From assembly GCF_000721235.1 (NCBI RefSeq), contig NZ_JOFH01000019.1, positions 62,001 to 126,000 of the forward strand: a stretch of DNA of 64,000 nucleotides, in the 5' to 3' direction. Shown in pieces: positions 12,920 to 23,285 of the stretch. The position numbers and the translations under genes were made by a program. The DNA is from Streptomyces olivaceus. Lineage in GTDB: Bacteria; Actinomycetota; Actinomycetes; Streptomycetales; Streptomycetaceae. Position 1 is the stretch's first letter; each line of letters begins with the position of its first letter. The notes below the pieces were generated by a model. The model ran no database searches. It worked only from the letters and a program-made list of their open reading frames with translations, and was not told the origin of the DNA.

Positions 12920-14167
12920 TCAGTCCGGATAGGGCGGAAATTCCGCGACCAGCGAGCGTACGTCGTCCCGCGCCGAGGCCGGTTCGGTGGTGCCCCGCAG
13001 CACGCCGGCGAGCAGCGCGGCCACCGCCTCCATCTCCCGCTGTCCCATGCCCTGCGTGGTGACGGCGGCGGTGCCCAGGCGCAGCCCGCGGGCATCGGCG
13101 TGCGGCAGCGCGCAGCAGTCGAGGACGATCCCGGCGGCGGCCAGCCGGCCCCGCGCGGTCCGGCCGTCGACGCCGAGCGGGGCGGGGTCGGCGGTGATCA
13201 GGTGGGTGTCGGTACCGCCGGTGGTCACCACGAGACCGTCGTCCGCGAGCCGCGCGGCCAGGGTGCGGGCGTTGGCGACCACCTGGCGGGCGTACGCGGC
13301 GAAGGACGGGGCCGACGCCTCTTTGAAGGCGACGGCCTTGGCGGCGACGGTGTGCATCTGGGCCCCGCCCTGCGTGAACGGGAACACGGCCCGGTCCACC
13401 CGCTCGGCCAGTTCGCTCCCGCACAGCACCATGCCGCCGCGCGGGCCGCGCAGCACCTTGTGCGTGGTGGCGCAGACGATGTCCGCGTACGGCACCGGGC
13501 TGGGCGCCGCTCCCCCGGCGACCAGGCCGATCGGGTGGGCCGCGTCCGCGACGAGGTAGGCGCCCACCTCGTCGGCGACCTCGCGGAAGAAGGCGTAGTC
13601 GAGGTGGCGCGGGTAGGCGATGGAGCCGCAGACGATCGCCTTGGGCCGGCGGGCGCGGGCCAGGGCGCGCACCTGGTCGTGGTCGACGAGGCCGGTCTCC
13701 GCGTCGACGCCGTAGCCGACGAAGTCGAACCAGCGGCCGGAGAAGTTGGCGGGCGAGCCGTGGGTGAGGTGTCCGCCGTGGGGCAGGCCGAGGGCGAGCA
13801 CGGTGTCGCCGGGGCGCAGCAGGGCCGCGTAGGCGGCCAGCACGGCGGCGGAGCCGGAGTGGGGCTGCACGTTGGCGTGCTCGGCGCCGAAGAGGTCCTG
13901 GGCCCGTTCCACGGCGAGCCGCTCGGCGACGTCCACGATCTCGCAGCCGCCGTGGTGGCGGGCGCCGGGGTAGCCCTCGGCGTACTTGTTGGCCAGCGGG
14001 GAGCCGAGGGCGGCGAGGACGGCCGGGGACGTGAAGTTCTCGGCGGCGATCAGCTGGAGGGTCGTCGACTGCCGGCGGCGTTCGGCGAAGAGGATCTCGG
14101 CCAGCTCGGGGTCCTGACGGCTCAGGACATCGGCATCGGCCTCTAGGACGTCGTGGGTGACCGACAT
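12920..14167 (-). CDS. glyA: serine hydroxymethyltransferase
   Basis: A 415-aa PLP enzyme that converts serine and tetrahydrofolate to glycine and methylenetetrahydrofolate. Visible motifs are LIAAENFTSPAVLAALGSPLANKYAEGYPG near the N-terminus, GHLTHGSPANFSG and the PLP-lysine region VCATTHKVLRGPRGGM. ATG 14167 follows GGAG. This copy lies in the conserved glyA-phosphatase-Sua5 neighbourhood. It is somewhat diverged from the classical GlyA (TTHKVLRGPRGG matches the TTHKTLRGPRGG consensus). Confidence 0.9.
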   Translation of the reverse strand: MSVTHDVLEADADVLSRQDPELAEILFAERRRQSTTLQLIAAENFTSPAVLAALGSPLANKYAEGYPGARHHGGCEIVDVAERLAVERAQDLFGAEHANVQPHSGSAAVLAAYAALLRPGDTVLALGLPHGGHLTHGSPANFSGRWFDFVGYGVDAETGLVDHDQVRALARARRPKAIVCGSIAYPRHLDYAFFREVADEVGAYLVADAAHPIGLVAGGAAPSPVPYADIVCATTHKVLRGPRGGMVLCGSELAERVDRAVFPFTQGGAQMHTVAAKAVAFKEASAPSFAAYARQVVANARTLAARLADDGLVVTTGGTDTHLITADPAPLGVDGRTARGRLAAAGIVLDCCALPHADARGLRLGTAAVTTQGMGQREMEAVAALLAGVLRGTTEPASARDDVRSLVAEFPPYPD

Positions 14168-14276
14168 GGTGCGCTCCGGGCGTGCGTCGACGGTGACGTA
14201 CGTCCAATGTAGGCCGCGCGGACCGGTGCCGCCCGGCCGCGCCGTGGGCCGTCGCCCCGCCCCGCCGTGGGCAGTC

Positions 14277-14293
14277 GTCCCGCAGGGCGGGAC
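14277..14293. terminator. small hairpin between the phosphatase and glyA genes
   Basis: GTCCCGC-AGG-GCGGGAC is a perfect 7-bp stem with a 3-nt loop, 116 nt after the phosphatase stop on the minus strand. It is a weak terminator candidate. Confidence 0.35.
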
Positions 14294-14408
14294 GGGTGGG
14301 CACGGCCCCGGACGCCGGGCGCCGACCCGGCCGACCCCCACCACGACGCCGAGCACCGTCCGAGGCTCCGGGCGCCGGACGCAGGGCCCCCGCGGCGCCG
14401 CCCCGCCC

Positions 14409-15089
14409 CTACGCCCGCGCCGGGACTCCCGTCAGGGCCGTCACGACCGGGTCCAGCGCCTGGTGTATCTCGTCGCCCACCGAGCGGAAGAAGGGCAGCG
14501 GAGCACCGTACGGGTCGTAGACCTCGTCGGCGTCGACGGTGGGCGCCAGGAGCCAGCCGCGCAGCGCGGCGGCGGCGCGGACCAGGGCGCGGGCGCGGGT
14601 GACCAGGCCGTCCTCCAGGGGCGGCAGCGTCGCCGGGTCGATGGCGTTCACCAGGCGGGTGAACTCCTTGAGCGTGAAGGTGCGCAGGCCCGCCGAGTGG
14701 CCCATGGAGATGACCTGCGCCCGGTGGTCCCGCGTCGCGGTGAGCACCAGGTCGGCGCGGATCACGTGCTCGTCGAGCAGCTCGCGCCCGGTGAAGCCGG
14801 CCGGGTCGGCGCCGTAGTCCGCGAGGACCGTCTCGGCGTTCGTCTCCATGGGGGCGCCCTCGTGGCCCCAGGTGCCCGCGCTCTCCACGATCAGGCCGCC
14901 GCCCAGCACGCCGAGCCGCTCCGACACGAAATGCCGGGTCAGCCGCTCGGTGATCGGCGAGCGGCAGACGTTGCCGGTGCTGACGTGGAGGATGCGGAAG
15001 CTGTCGCGCGGAAGTCCGACGAACGTCGTCGTGATCTCCGCGGCACGTTCCCCGTTGCCTATGCCACGCCCCGTCCCAGGGGCCGTCAA
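14409..15089 (-). CDS. low-molecular-weight protein-tyrosine-phosphatase
   Basis: A 226-aa protein. The active-site loop is degenerate relative to the classical CX5R: it reads VSTGNVCRSPITERL, which keeps CRS but places the cysteine as in the LMW-PTP/arsenate-reductase fold (canonical V-C-x-G-N-I-C-R-S), with T in place of the first Cys-Gly spacing. The C-terminal acid motif is seen as VYDPYGAP, where DPY/DPW is usual. The start TTG 15089 overlaps the preceding stop (TTGA) and has GAGG upstream. The substrate is unknown. Confidence 0.78.
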   Translation of the reverse strand: MTAPGTGRGIGNGERAAEITTTFVGLPRDSFRILHVSTGNVCRSPITERLTRHFVSERLGVLGGGLIVESAGTWGHEGAPMETNAETVLADYGADPAGFTGRELLDEHVIRADLVLTATRDHRAQVISMGHSAGLRTFTLKEFTRLVNAIDPATLPPLEDGLVTRARALVRAAAALRGWLLAPTVDADEVYDPYGAPLPFFRSVGDEIHQALDPVVTALTGVPARA

Positions 15090-15733
15090 TTCGCCACCTC
15101 GAGGTCGGGTACTACCTTCCGCAGCTCCTCCGCCGACAGGGCGCCCGCGCGCAGCAGCACGGGCACCTCGCGGGTGACGTCGACGATGGACGACGGGACG
15201 TTGGCGGGGGTGGGGCCGCCGTCGAGGTAGACGGAGACGGAGTCGCCGAGCATCTGCTGGGCGGCGTCGCAGTCCTCGGGCGCCGGGTGCCCGGTCAGGT
15301 TGGCGGAGGAGACGGCCATGGGGCCGACCTCGGTGAGCAGCTCGATGGCGACCGGGTGCAGCGGCATGCGCACGGCGACGGTGCCGCGGGTCTCGCCGAG
15401 GTCCCACTGGAGCGACGGCTGGTGCTTGGCGACCAGCGTCAGCGCGCCGGGCCAGAAGGCGTCGACGAGTTCCCAGGCCATCTCGGAGAAGTCGGTGACC
15501 AGGCCGTGCAGGGTGTTCGGCGAGCCGATGAGCACCGGCGAGGGCATGCTGCGGCCGCGCCCCTTGGCCTCCAGGAGGTCGCCGACGGCCTCCGCGGTGA
15601 AGGCGTCGGCGCCGATGCCGTACACGGTGTCCGTCGGCAGTACCACGAGCTCGCCACGGCGGACGGCGGACGCGGCCTCGCGCAGACCGGTCACACGGTC
15701 GGTCGCGTCGTTGGTGTCGTATCGCCGTGCCAT
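15086..15733 (-). CDS. L-threonylcarbamoyladenylate synthase (Sua5/YrdC family)
   Basis: A 215-aa protein that makes threonylcarbamoyl-AMP for the t6A37 modification of ANN-decoding tRNAs. It shows the YrdC core: GELVVLPTDTVYGIGADAF, PSPVLIGS, WPGALTLV and TVAVRMPLHPVAIELL, then MAVSSANLTG. It is about the length of a YrdC-only protein and lacks the full Sua5 C-terminal domain. It lies 50 bp after prmC and is coupled to the phosphatase gene. Confidence 0.9.
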   Translation of the reverse strand: MARRYDTNDATDRVTGLREAASAVRRGELVVLPTDTVYGIGADAFTAEAVGDLLEAKGRGRSMPSPVLIGSPNTLHGLVTDFSEMAWELVDAFWPGALTLVAKHQPSLQWDLGETRGTVAVRMPLHPVAIELLTEVGPMAVSSANLTGHPAPEDCDAAQQMLGDSVSVYLDGGPTPANVPSSIVDVTREVPVLLRAGALSAEELRKVVPDLEVAN

Positions 15734-15783
15734 TTAGCGGGCCTCCTCGTACACGTACTGCGGGGTGGGAGTCGTCGGGGCGG

Positions 15784-16629
15784 TCACGGCAGCGCCTTGC
15801 GGGCGGTCGCGAACCTGGGGCGGTTGTTGAGGTCGGGGTGGTCGGCCGCGTCGGCCCAGCCCCGCTCGTCGGCGAAGATCCACGGCACCTGGCCGCCCTG
15901 GGTGTCGGCGTGCTCGACGACGACCACGCCGCCGGGGCGCAGCAGGCGGTGCGCGGTGCGCTCCAGGCCGCGGATCAGGTCGAGGCCGTCCTCGCCGGAG
16001 AACAGGGCGAGCTGCGGATCGTGGTCGCGGGCCTCGGGGGCGACGTACTCCCATTCGGTGAGCGGGATGTACGGCGGGTTGGAGACGACCAGGTCGACCT
16101 GCCCGTCGAGGTCGGGGAAGGCCGTCAGGGCGTCTCCCTGGCGCAGGTCGACCCTGGACCCCTCCATGTTCTTCCGCGTCCACACCAGGGCGTCCTCGGA
16201 CAGCTCCACGGCGTGCACGCGCGAGCGGGGCACCTCCTGGGCCAGCGCCAGCGCGATGGCGCCCGAGCCGCTGCACAGGTCGACGATGCAGGGCTCGACG
16301 ACGTCCATGGCGCGCACGGCGTCTATGGCCCAGCCGACGACCGACTCGGTCTCGGGGCGGGGCACGAACACGCCGGGGCCGACCTGGAGCTCCAGGTAGC
16401 GGAAGTAGGCGCGGCCGGTGATGTGCTGGAGCGGCTCGCGCGCCTCGCGGCGGGCGACGACCTCCCAGTACCGGGCGTCGAAGTCCGCGTCCGGCACGGC
16501 GTGCAACTCGCCCCGCTTGACGCCGTGCAGGTGCGCGGCGAGCTCCTCCGCGTCGGTGCGCGGCGAGGGCACGCCGGCGTCGGCCAGCCGCTGGGCGGCC
16601 TGGGCCACCTCCGCGAGCAGCAGGTTCAC
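15784..16629 (-). CDS. prmC: peptide chain release factor N5-glutamine methyltransferase
   Basis: A 281-aa SAM-dependent enzyme that methylates the GGQ glutamine of release factors. The N-terminal substrate-binding helices are followed by VPRPETE, the SAM-binding DLCSGSGAIALAL and the catalytic NPPY in VVSNPPYIP. GTG 16629 follows CGGAGGA. It lies directly downstream of prfA, whose product is its substrate. Confidence 0.93.
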   Translation of the reverse strand: MNLLLAEVAQAAQRLADAGVPSPRTDAEELAAHLHGVKRGELHAVPDADFDARYWEVVARREAREPLQHITGRAYFRYLELQVGPGVFVPRPETESVVGWAIDAVRAMDVVEPCIVDLCSGSGAIALALAQEVPRSRVHAVELSEDALVWTRKNMEGSRVDLRQGDALTAFPDLDGQVDLVVSNPPYIPLTEWEYVAPEARDHDPQLALFSGEDGLDLIRGLERTAHRLLRPGGVVVVEHADTQGGQVPWIFADERGWADAADHPDLNNRPRFATARKALP

Positions 16630-16734
16630 GCTGGTCCTCCGGGGCTGAGCGGTTCGTCCGGTACGGGCGAGGGGTGCGGCTGGTCGGATCGTGCAGGCGC
16701 GGCCTGCCCGGTCGTACGGGTGCGGCCGCGGCGC

Positions 16735-17811
16735 CTACGCGGCGGCGAGCTTGGCGGCCGAGTCCGCGTCGACGCAGGCCTGGATCACCGAGTCGAGGTC
16801 GCCGTCCAGGACCTGGTCCAGGTTGTACGCCTTGAAGCCGACGCGGTGGTCGGAGATGCGGTTCTCCGGGAAGTTGTACGTGCGGATCTTCTCGGAGCGG
16901 TCGACGGTGCGGACCTGGCTGCGCCGGGCGTCCGCGGCCTCCTTCTCCGCCTCCTCCTGTGCCGCCGCGAGCAGCCTGGAGCGCAGGATACGCATCGCCT
17001 GCTCCTTGTTCTGCAACTGGCTCTTCTCGTTCTGGCAGGAGGCGACGACTCCGGTGGGGATGTGCGTGATGCGCACGGCGGAGTCGGTCGTGTTGACGGA
17101 CTGGCCGCCGGGCCCGGAGGAGCGGTAGACGTCGATGCGCAGGTCGTTGGGGTTGATCTCGACGTCGATCTCCTCGGCCTCGGGCGTGACGAGCACGCCG
17201 GCCGCGGAAGTGTGGATCCGGCCCTGGGACTCGGTCGCGGGCACGCGCTGCACGCGGTGCACGCCGCCCTCGTACTTGAGCCGCGCCCAGACGCCGTGCC
17301 CCGGCTCGGTGGCGCCCTGGCCGCCCTTGGTCTTCACGGCGACCTGGACGTCCTTGTAGCCGCCCAGCTCGGACTCGGTGGAGTCGATGATCTCGGTCTT
17401 CCAGCCGACGCGCTCGGCGTACCGCAGGTACATGCGCAGCAGGTCCCCGGCGAACAGGGCCGACTCGTCGCCGCCGGCGCCCGCCTTGATCTCGAGGATG
17501 ACGTCCTTGTCGTCGCTGGGGTCGCGCGGCACGAGCAGCATGCGGAGCTTCTCGGTGAGCTCGTCGCGCTGCTTGTCCAGCTCCTTGACCTCGGCGGCGA
17601 AGTCGGGGTCGTCGGCGGCCAGTTCGCGCGCGGTGCCGATGTCGTCGCCCGTCTGCTTCCAGGAGCGGAACGTGGCGACGATCGGGGTCAGCTCGGCGTA
17701 CCGCTTGTTCAGCCTGCGCGCGTTCGCCTGGTCGGCGAAGACCGACGGGTCGGCGAGCTTCTTCTCCAGGTCGGCGTGCTCGGCGACGAGTTCCTCGACG
17801 GCCTCGAACAT
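16735..17811 (-). CDS. prfA: peptide chain release factor 1
   Basis: A 358-aa factor that releases peptides at UAA/UAG. It contains [18 protein letters not shown] with the PAT-type codon-reading motif region and the peptidyl-hydrolysis motif GGQ in [16 protein letters not shown]. The ATG at 17811 follows AGGAGC; the longer frame upstream runs through a hairpin region and is not used. Confidence 0.95.
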   Translation of the reverse strand: MFEAVEELVAEHADLEKKLADPSVFADQANARRLNKRYAELTPIVATFRSWKQTGDDIGTARELAADDPDFAAEVKELDKQRDELTEKLRMLLVPRDPSDDKDVILEIKAGAGGDESALFAGDLLRMYLRYAERVGWKTEIIDSTESELGGYKDVQVAVKTKGGQGATEPGHGVWARLKYEGGVHRVQRVPATESQGRIHTSAAGVLVTPEAEEIDVEINPNDLRIDVYRSSGPGGQSVNTTDSAVRITHIPTGVVASCQNEKSQLQNKEQAMRILRSRLLAAAQEEAEKEAADARRSQVRTVDRSEKIRTYNFPENRISDHRVGFKAYNLDQVLDGDLDSVIQACVDADSAAKLAAA

Positions 17812-17919
17812 CTTGGGCTCCTGCTTACTGCTTGGAAGGGGAAGGCGGGCGACCAAAAACGCCGGTCCCGGCGCTCCCCGGGGAGGGGATGCGGCCGTGG
17901 ACCGGCGGTTGGGGGCTCG

Positions 17920-18144
17920 CTACTTCTTGGAGCCGGCGGCAGCCTTGCCGAAGCGGGCCTCGAAGCGGGCCACGCGGCCACCGGTGTCGAGGATCTTCTG
18001 CTTGCCCGTGTAGAACGGGTGGCACTCGGAGCAGACCTCGGCCCGGACGGTGCCGGACTCGATGGTGCTGCGGGTGGTGAACGACGCGCCACAGGTGCAG
18101 CTGACCTGCGTCTCGACGTACTCGGGGTGGATGTCGCGCTTCAA
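17920..18144 (-). CDS. rpmE: 50S ribosomal protein L31 (zinc-binding type)
   Basis: A 74-aa L31. TTG 18144 ([10 protein letters not shown]) follows TAGGAG. Zinc-ligand cysteines occur in SCTCGAS and CSEC, so this is the C+ form that can be replaced by a zinc-free paralogue when zinc is scarce. [23 protein letters not shown] is the family C-terminus. It precedes prfA. Confidence 0.95.
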   Translation of the reverse strand: MKRDIHPEYVETQVSCTCGASFTTRSTIESGTVRAEVCSECHPFYTGKQKILDTGGRVARFEARFGKAAAGSKK

Positions 18145-18268
18145 GGTGTCTCCTACTGTTCCGGGAGGGCGCCGGGTCGCAGCCGCGGGATGCGGGAGCG
18201 TGAACCGGAGCCGACGTACCAGTCTGCCAGGACTGGGGCCACCCTCCAAAACCGGGGGCGGCCGCGAT

Positions 18269-19429
18269 CTATTCCGCCGCCCGCTGCCCGCTGCCGACGA
18301 CGCCCTCGGCCCCGCCGGTGGCGTTGCCCTCGGTGGCGCTCGCGGGGATCGGCCGGTCGTTCCGCAGGGCCGTCCACACCTGGCCGGCCTTGGCCTTCTC
18401 GACCAGTACGCGGTTGGCGTCGGCGGGGTCGTAGGTCACCGGCATGGTGACCATGTGCATGCCGTCCGGGCCGATGCCCTTGAGGCCGCTCGCGAAGGAC
18501 ATCAGGGAGTTCACCGAGCCGAGGTCGGAGTCGGTGGTCACCGTCTTGGTGGCGGTGTCGGCGATGTCGTACAGCTTCTTCGGGTTGCCGAGCAGGCCGA
18601 TGTCCCGGACCTGCTCGGCCAGGGACTTGACGAAGGCCTGCTGGAGCTGGATCCGGCCGAGGTCGGAGCCGTCGCCGACGCCGTGCCGGGTGCGGACCAG
18701 GCCGAGGGCCTGCTCGCCGTCGAGCCGGTGGGTGCCGGCCGTGAGGTCGAGGTGGCTGTCGGGGTCGTTGATGTCCTCGGTGGTGGTGACCTTGACGCCG
18801 CCGAGGTCGTCGACGAGGTTCTGGAAGCCGCTGAAGTCGACCTCCAGGTAGTGGTCCATGCGCAGGCCGCTCATCGACTCGACGGTCTTCACCGCGCAGG
18901 CGCCGCCGCCGGTGGAGTAGGCGGAGTTGAACATCACGCCCCGTGCGGCGGGGTGGTCGCCGCCGTCGGGGTCGGTGCAGTCGGGGCGGTCGACGAGGGT
19001 GTCGCGCGGGATGGAGACCACGCTGGCCTTCTTGTGGCCCTCGTAAACGTGCACGACCATCGCGGTGTCCGAGCGGGCGGTGCCGTCGTCGGTGCCGCCG
19101 CCGAGGTCCTTGTTGCCGCCGGAGCGGGTGTCGGAGCCGAGGACCAGGATGTTCTCGGAGCCGTTGTCGGCCTTCTCGGGCCGGTCGGCGCCGAGCGCCT
19201 GGTCGATGTCGACGCTCGTGAGGTTGCCGTTGAGCTTGAAGTACAGGACTCCGGCACCGCTGCCGCCCAGGACCACGATGCCGGCGGCGCTCCAGGCCGC
19301 GACGAGCAGGGCCTTGCGGCGGCCCGTTCGGGGCCTGCGGCGGCGGCCCCTGCCCCGGCGTCCCGGTCCGGTGGCGCCGGCCTGTCCGGGGTCGGGTATC
19401 GCGGGTTCCGGCGTGCTCTCGGCGGACAT
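18269..19429 (-). CDS. LytR-CpsA-Psr (LCP) family glycopolymer ligase
   Basis: A 386-aa protein that attaches wall glycopolymers to peptidoglycan. It has a basic cytoplasmic N-terminus, one membrane anchor (about residues 40-65, [21 protein letters not shown]) and an extracellular LCP domain with [21 protein letters not shown] and the arginine motif [29 protein letters not shown] 19429. It lies between rho and rpmE and is transcribed with them, but a strong rho terminator and a 420-bp gap suggest its own promoter. Confidence 0.9.
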   Translation of the reverse strand: MSAESTPEPAIPDPGQAGATGPGRRGRGRRRRPRTGRRKALLVAAWSAAGIVVLGGSGAGVLYFKLNGNLTSVDIDQALGADRPEKADNGSENILVLGSDTRSGGNKDLGGGTDDGTARSDTAMVVHVYEGHKKASVVSIPRDTLVDRPDCTDPDGGDHPAARGVMFNSAYSTGGGACAVKTVESMSGLRMDHYLEVDFSGFQNLVDDLGGVKVTTTEDINDPDSHLDLTAGTHRLDGEQALGLVRTRHGVGDGSDLGRIQLQQAFVKSLAEQVRDIGLLGNPKKLYDIADTATKTVTTDSDLGSVNSLMSFASGLKGIGPDGMHMVTMPVTYDPADANRVLVEKAKAGQVWTALRNDRPIPASATEGNATGGAEGVVGSGQRAAE

Positions 19430-19849
19430 GGGCTCCTCGGTGTTCGTCCGGTTCGGTTACCCCCTGCGGTCGGGGCGGGTCGGTCGGCTCCGGCGGTTTT
19501 CCACCGGTACCTCACCATCGTCCCTCCGTGACGGAGACGGCGGAACTCGGGCCAGGGTTGCACAACGGGACGTGTCCGATACGTACGACAGCGGTCACCC
19601 TCCGTGGCGGCCGAGGGCGCCATCGGGGCGGCCACCTGGGGTTTCGGCCGACCGGGTGGGAGCCGGCGCACCCGTCGGCGAGTGCGGCGGCTGTGGCGCA
19701 GATCGCGCCGCACGGGCCGCCCGCGCACAGAGAGCACGGCCGCACAGGGCCGCCCGCGCACAGGGAGCACACAGGACCGCCCCGTCACGGTGCGCGACGG
19801 GGCGGTCCTGGTGGTGCGGTCCCTGCGGTGGGTGGTGCGGGCGAAGACG
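19430..19849. other. rho-LCP intergenic region
   Basis: It contains the rho terminator hairpin (19773-19809) and an imperfect 24-bp direct repeat with the copies at 19714-19737 and 19747-19770 (GGGCCGCCCGCGCACAG...). I saw no gene. Confidence 0.5.
19773..19809 (-). terminator. intrinsic-type terminator of rho
   Basis: AGGACCGCCCCGTC (19773-19786) pairs perfectly over 14 bp with GACGGGGCGGTCCT (19796-19809), with a 9-nt loop, 41 nt beyond the rho stop. There is no clear U-tract, as is common in Streptomyces. Confidence 0.7.
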
Positions 19850-21943
19850 TCAGTCGCCGTTGCCGGGCGTCGGGGTCGTCTTCTGGATCTGCATCAGGAA
19901 CTCGACGTTCGACTTGGTCTGCTTCATCTTGTCGAGGAGCAGTTCGATCGCCTGCTGCTGGTCGAGGGCGTGCAGCACCCGGCGCAGCTTCCAGGTGACG
20001 GCCAGCTCCTCGCTGCCGAGCAGGATCTCCTCCTTGCGGGTACCGGACGCGTCGACGTCCACCGCGGGGAAGATGCGCTTGTCGGCGAGCTTCCGGTCGA
20101 GCTTGAGCTCGGCGTTGCCGGTGCCCTTGAACTCCTCGAAGATGACCTCGTCCATGCGGGACCCGGTGTCCACCAGGGCGGTGGCGAGGATGGTCAGCGA
20201 ACCGCCGTCCTCGATGTTGCGGGCCGCGCCGAAGAACCGCTTCGGCGGGTACAGGGCCGTCGAGTCGACACCACCGGACAGGATGCGGCCGGAGGCCGGG
20301 GCGGCGAGGTTGTACGCACGGCCCAGACGCGTGATCGAGTCGAGCAGTACGACGACGTCGTGACCCAGCTCCACCAGGCGCTTGGCGCGCTCGATGGCCA
20401 GCTCGGCGACCGTGGTGTGGTCCTCGGCCGGGCGGTCGAAGGTCGAGGAGATGACCTCGCCCTTGACCGAGCGCTGCATGTCGGTGACCTCTTCCGGACG
20501 CTCGTCGACCAGGACGACCATCAGGTGGCACTCGGGGTTGTTGTGCGTGATCGCGTTGGCGATCGCCTGCATGATCATGGTCTTGCCGGTCTTCGGCGGG
20601 GCCACGATCAGACCGCGCTGGCCCTTACCGATCGGCGCGACGAGGTCGATGATGCGGGTGGTGAGGACGCCGGGGTCCGTCTCCAGGCGGAGGCGGTCCT
20701 GCGGGTAGAGCGGCGTCAGCTTGTTGAACTCCGGGCGTCCGCGCCCCGATTCGGGCGCCATGCCGTTCTGCGAGTCCAGGCGGACCAGCGCGTTGAACTT
20801 CTCGCGCCGCTCGCCCTCCTTGGGCTGGCGCACGGCACCGGTGAGGTGGTCGCCCTTGCGCAGGCCGTTCTTGCGGACCTGGGCGAGGGAGACGTACACG
20901 TCGTTGGGTCCGGGCAGGTAGCCGGAGGTCCGGATGAACGCGTAGTTGTCGAGGATGTCGAGGATGCCGGCGACCGGGATGAGGACGTCGTCCTCGTTGA
21001 TCTGCGGCTCCTGGATCTCGTCGCGGCCGCGACGGCCCCGGCGGTCCCGGTAGCGGCCCCGGCGTCCGCGACGACCACTGCCGTCGTCGTCGTAGCCGTC
21101 GTCGTGCTGCTGACGGTCCTGGCGGCCGCCGCCCTGCTGCTGGCGCTGACCGCCGCCGCCCTGGTTCTGCTGGTCGTCGCCCTTGCCCCGGCGGTCGCGG
21201 TCGCGACCACGGTCGCCCCGGTCACCGCGGTCGCCCCGGTCACCCCGGTCCCGGCGGTCGCGGCGGCGGCCCTCGCCGCCGTCGCCGTCGGAGCGGCCGT
21301 CGCCCTGGCCCTGCTGCTGGCCGCCCTGCGACTGGGGCTGCTGCTGGGCCGACGCGGCGGCCTTCTGCTCGCCGCGGGTCTCGACGGCCACCGTGTCGGT
21401 GGCGGGGCTGCCCGCGCCCGCGGTGGCGCGGCGGCGACGGCGCTCGGTGGGGGCGTCGTCACCGGCACCGGCCTGCGCGTCGGCGGGGACCTTGGCGGAC
21501 GGCTGCCCGGGGATGTCGATCTGCTGCTGGGCGGCGGACTGGTCGGCGTCCGCCGTGTCCGCCTTCTTCTCGGCCTTGCCGCCCTTCTCCGCCCGCTCGG
21601 CCTTCTCGGCGGAGGCGTCGTCGCCCGTACGGGAACGGGAGGTGCTGCGGCGCTTCGGCTTGGTCTCGCCGGCGTCCGCGGCGGGGGCGGCCTTGGCGGA
21701 GGCGCCCCCCGCGGCCTGCGCCTCCTTGATGACCTCGATCAGCTGGCTCTTGCGCATCCGCGCGGTGCCCCTGATGCCGAGGCCGGATGCGACCTGCTGC
21801 AGCTCGGCCAGCACCATGCCCTCGAGGCCGGTACCGCGGCGCCGCCGGGAGCCGGCACCGGTGGCAGGCGCGGAGGCGTCCGTGGCGGGCGCGGCAGCGG
21901 TCTCCTCGACACGTGCGCCCATCAGATCGGTGGTGTCGCTCAC
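19850..21943 (-). CDS. rho: transcription termination factor Rho
   Basis: A 697-aa hexameric RNA helicase, much longer than E. coli Rho (419 aa). The N-terminal Rho_N helices ([35 protein letters not shown] in segments, about 35-75) are followed by a disordered insertion of about 240 residues rich in R, G, D and Q with tandem RGD units. Then come the RNA-binding fold (about 300-390) and the ATPase core with P-loop APPKTGKT and the [13 protein letters not shown]-loop. Such insertions are typical of actinobacterial Rho. Confidence 0.95.
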   Translation of the reverse strand: MSDTTDLMGARVEETAAAPATDASAPATGAGSRRRRGTGLEGMVLAELQQVASGLGIRGTARMRKSQLIEVIKEAQAAGGASAKAAPAADAGETKPKRRSTSRSRTGDDASAEKAERAEKGGKAEKKADTADADQSAAQQQIDIPGQPSAKVPADAQAGAGDDAPTERRRRRATAGAGSPATDTVAVETRGEQKAAASAQQQPQSQGGQQQGQGDGRSDGDGGEGRRRDRRDRGDRGDRGDRGDRGRDRDRRGKGDDQQNQGGGGQRQQQGGGRQDRQQHDDGYDDDGSGRRGRRGRYRDRRGRRGRDEIQEPQINEDDVLIPVAGILDILDNYAFIRTSGYLPGPNDVYVSLAQVRKNGLRKGDHLTGAVRQPKEGERREKFNALVRLDSQNGMAPESGRGRPEFNKLTPLYPQDRLRLETDPGVLTTRIIDLVAPIGKGQRGLIVAPPKTGKTMIMQAIANAITHNNPECHLMVVLVDERPEEVTDMQRSVKGEVISSTFDRPAEDHTTVAELAIERAKRLVELGHDVVVLLDSITRLGRAYNLAAPASGRILSGGVDSTALYPPKRFFGAARNIEDGGSLTILATALVDTGSRMDEVIFEEFKGTGNAELKLDRKLADKRIFPAVDVDASGTRKEEILLGSEELAVTWKLRRVLHALDQQQAIELLLDKMKQTKSNVEFLMQIQKTTPTPGNGD

Positions 21944-22355
21944 GAAGGGTCCTTCCCTGGAGCGGACGTCGGCCTGTCTGGCTCGGCGACCGGTTGTGCT
22001 GTCCGGCTTCGGTTCTTGCTGTGCGAACCGTGCCGGGGCGGTGGTCCGCCTGAACGGCGGAAGGGATATCTGGTGATGGCGCGCCCCCTGGCCGTGGCAC
22101 CCTGTGTCCGTGTCACGCGGCGTGGTCGCACCGGTTCCGGAGCGTGCCCGTCGGGCCGCTCAGTGTCCGTGCAGGCCGTGCAGATCACGTACGGCATCCA
22201 CTACACAATGCGGCTTGGGGGGCTCCCGGAAGGATGTCTGTCCCGGACGGGGACACGAGGCACCTCGCCATGGTGGGGTCGGGTGCAGACTTGAGGTTAA
22301 CACTACCGGATCCAACAAACATTCCCCCTCTCGAAATCCGGCAACCCTGCGCGTT
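21944..22355. other. rho leader region
   Basis: These 412 bp between thrB and rho are likely the rho promoter and a long 5' leader. I see no gene and no confident -35/-10 pair. On the minus strand a short AT-richer segment around 22297-22320 (TAGTGTTAACC) is the best candidate for a -10 area. Confidence 0.35.
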
Positions 22356-23285
22356 TCAAATGTCGCTGGAGGTCGCCAGGGGCAGCACGCTCGCGCCCTG
22401 CTGGTCCAGGCTCAGCCGGTTGGCCGCCCATTCCGCTCCGGCCAGCGCCTCGACCTTGTCGGCCGTGTCGGCGTCGGCCAGTGCCATCACCGTGGGTCCG
22501 GCACCCGAGATCACCGCGGGGATGCCGTCGCCGCGCAGCCTCTCCACCAGTGCCGCACTCTCCGGCATGGCCGGTGCGCGGTACTCCTGGTGCAGGCGGT
22601 CCTCGGTGGCCGGCAGCAGCAGCTCGGGGCGCCTGGTGAGGGCCTCGACGAGCAGCGCGGCACGGCCCGCGTTGGCGGCGGCGTCGACGTGCGGGACGTG
22701 CCGCGGGAGCAGTCCGCGCGCGGTCTCGGTCAGTACCGGTTTTCCGGGCACGAAAACCACCGGAACGATGGAATCGACGGGGTCCATCCTGATCGCCCGC
22801 GCGGCGCCGGAGTCCATCCAGGACAGGGTGAACCCGCCCAGCAGGCAGGCCGCGACGTTGTCGGGGTGGCCCTCGATCTCGGTGGCGAGGTCGAGCAGCG
22901 CGGCGTCGTCGAGGCGGGCCTCGCCGCCTATGGTCACCGCGCGCGCGGCGACGATGCCGGCGCAGATGGCGGCGGAGGACGAGCCGAGGCCGCGGCCGTG
23001 CGGAATGCGGTTGGCGCAGACGATCTCCAGGCCGCGCGGCTGCCCGCCCAGCAAGTCGAAGGCGGTGCGCAGGGAGCGGACGAGGAGGTGTTTCTCGTCG
23101 CGCGGGAGGGTCTCGCTGCCCTCGCCCGCGATGTCGACGTGCAGTCCGGAGTCGGCCACTCGGACGACCACGTCGTCGTACAGCCCCAGCGCGAGGCCGA
23201 GGGCGTCGAAGCCCGGGCCGAGGTTGGCGCTGGTGGCGGGGACGCGCACCCTGACGGCGGCGGCGCGGAACGCTGGACCGGCCAT
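22356..23285 (-). CDS. thrB: homoserine kinase
   Basis: A 309-aa GHMP-family kinase that phosphorylates homoserine for threonine synthesis. PATSANLGPGFDALGLAL at the N-terminus and the ATP-binding glycine/serine motif GRGLGSSSAAI identify it. The start at ATG 23285 (MAGPAFRAAAVRV) is the family's usual one; the frame runs further upstream without a coding match. Confidence 0.94.
   Translation of the reverse strand: MAGPAFRAAAVRVRVPATSANLGPGFDALGLALGLYDDVVVRVADSGLHVDIAGEGSETLPRDEKHLLVRSLRTAFDLLGGQPRGLEIVCANRIPHGRGLGSSSAAICAGIVAARAVTIGGEARLDDAALLDLATEIEGHPDNVAACLLGGFTLSWMDSGAARAIRMDPVDSIVPVVFVPGKPVLTETARGLLPRHVPHVDAAANAGRAALLVEALTRRPELLLPATEDRLHQEYRAPAMPESAALVERLRGDGIPAVISGAGPTVMALADADTADKVEALAGAEWAANRLSLDQQGASVLPLATSSDI

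Noticed and set aside
19714..19770. Tandem 24-bp repeat as a regulatory iteron
   Set aside because: Only two imperfect GC-rich copies next to a terminator; chance duplication is as likely.
19604..22294. 896-aa plus-strand frame over rho
   Set aside because: Antisense to rho; the hydrophobic stretches arise from the reversed R/D/G repeat codons.
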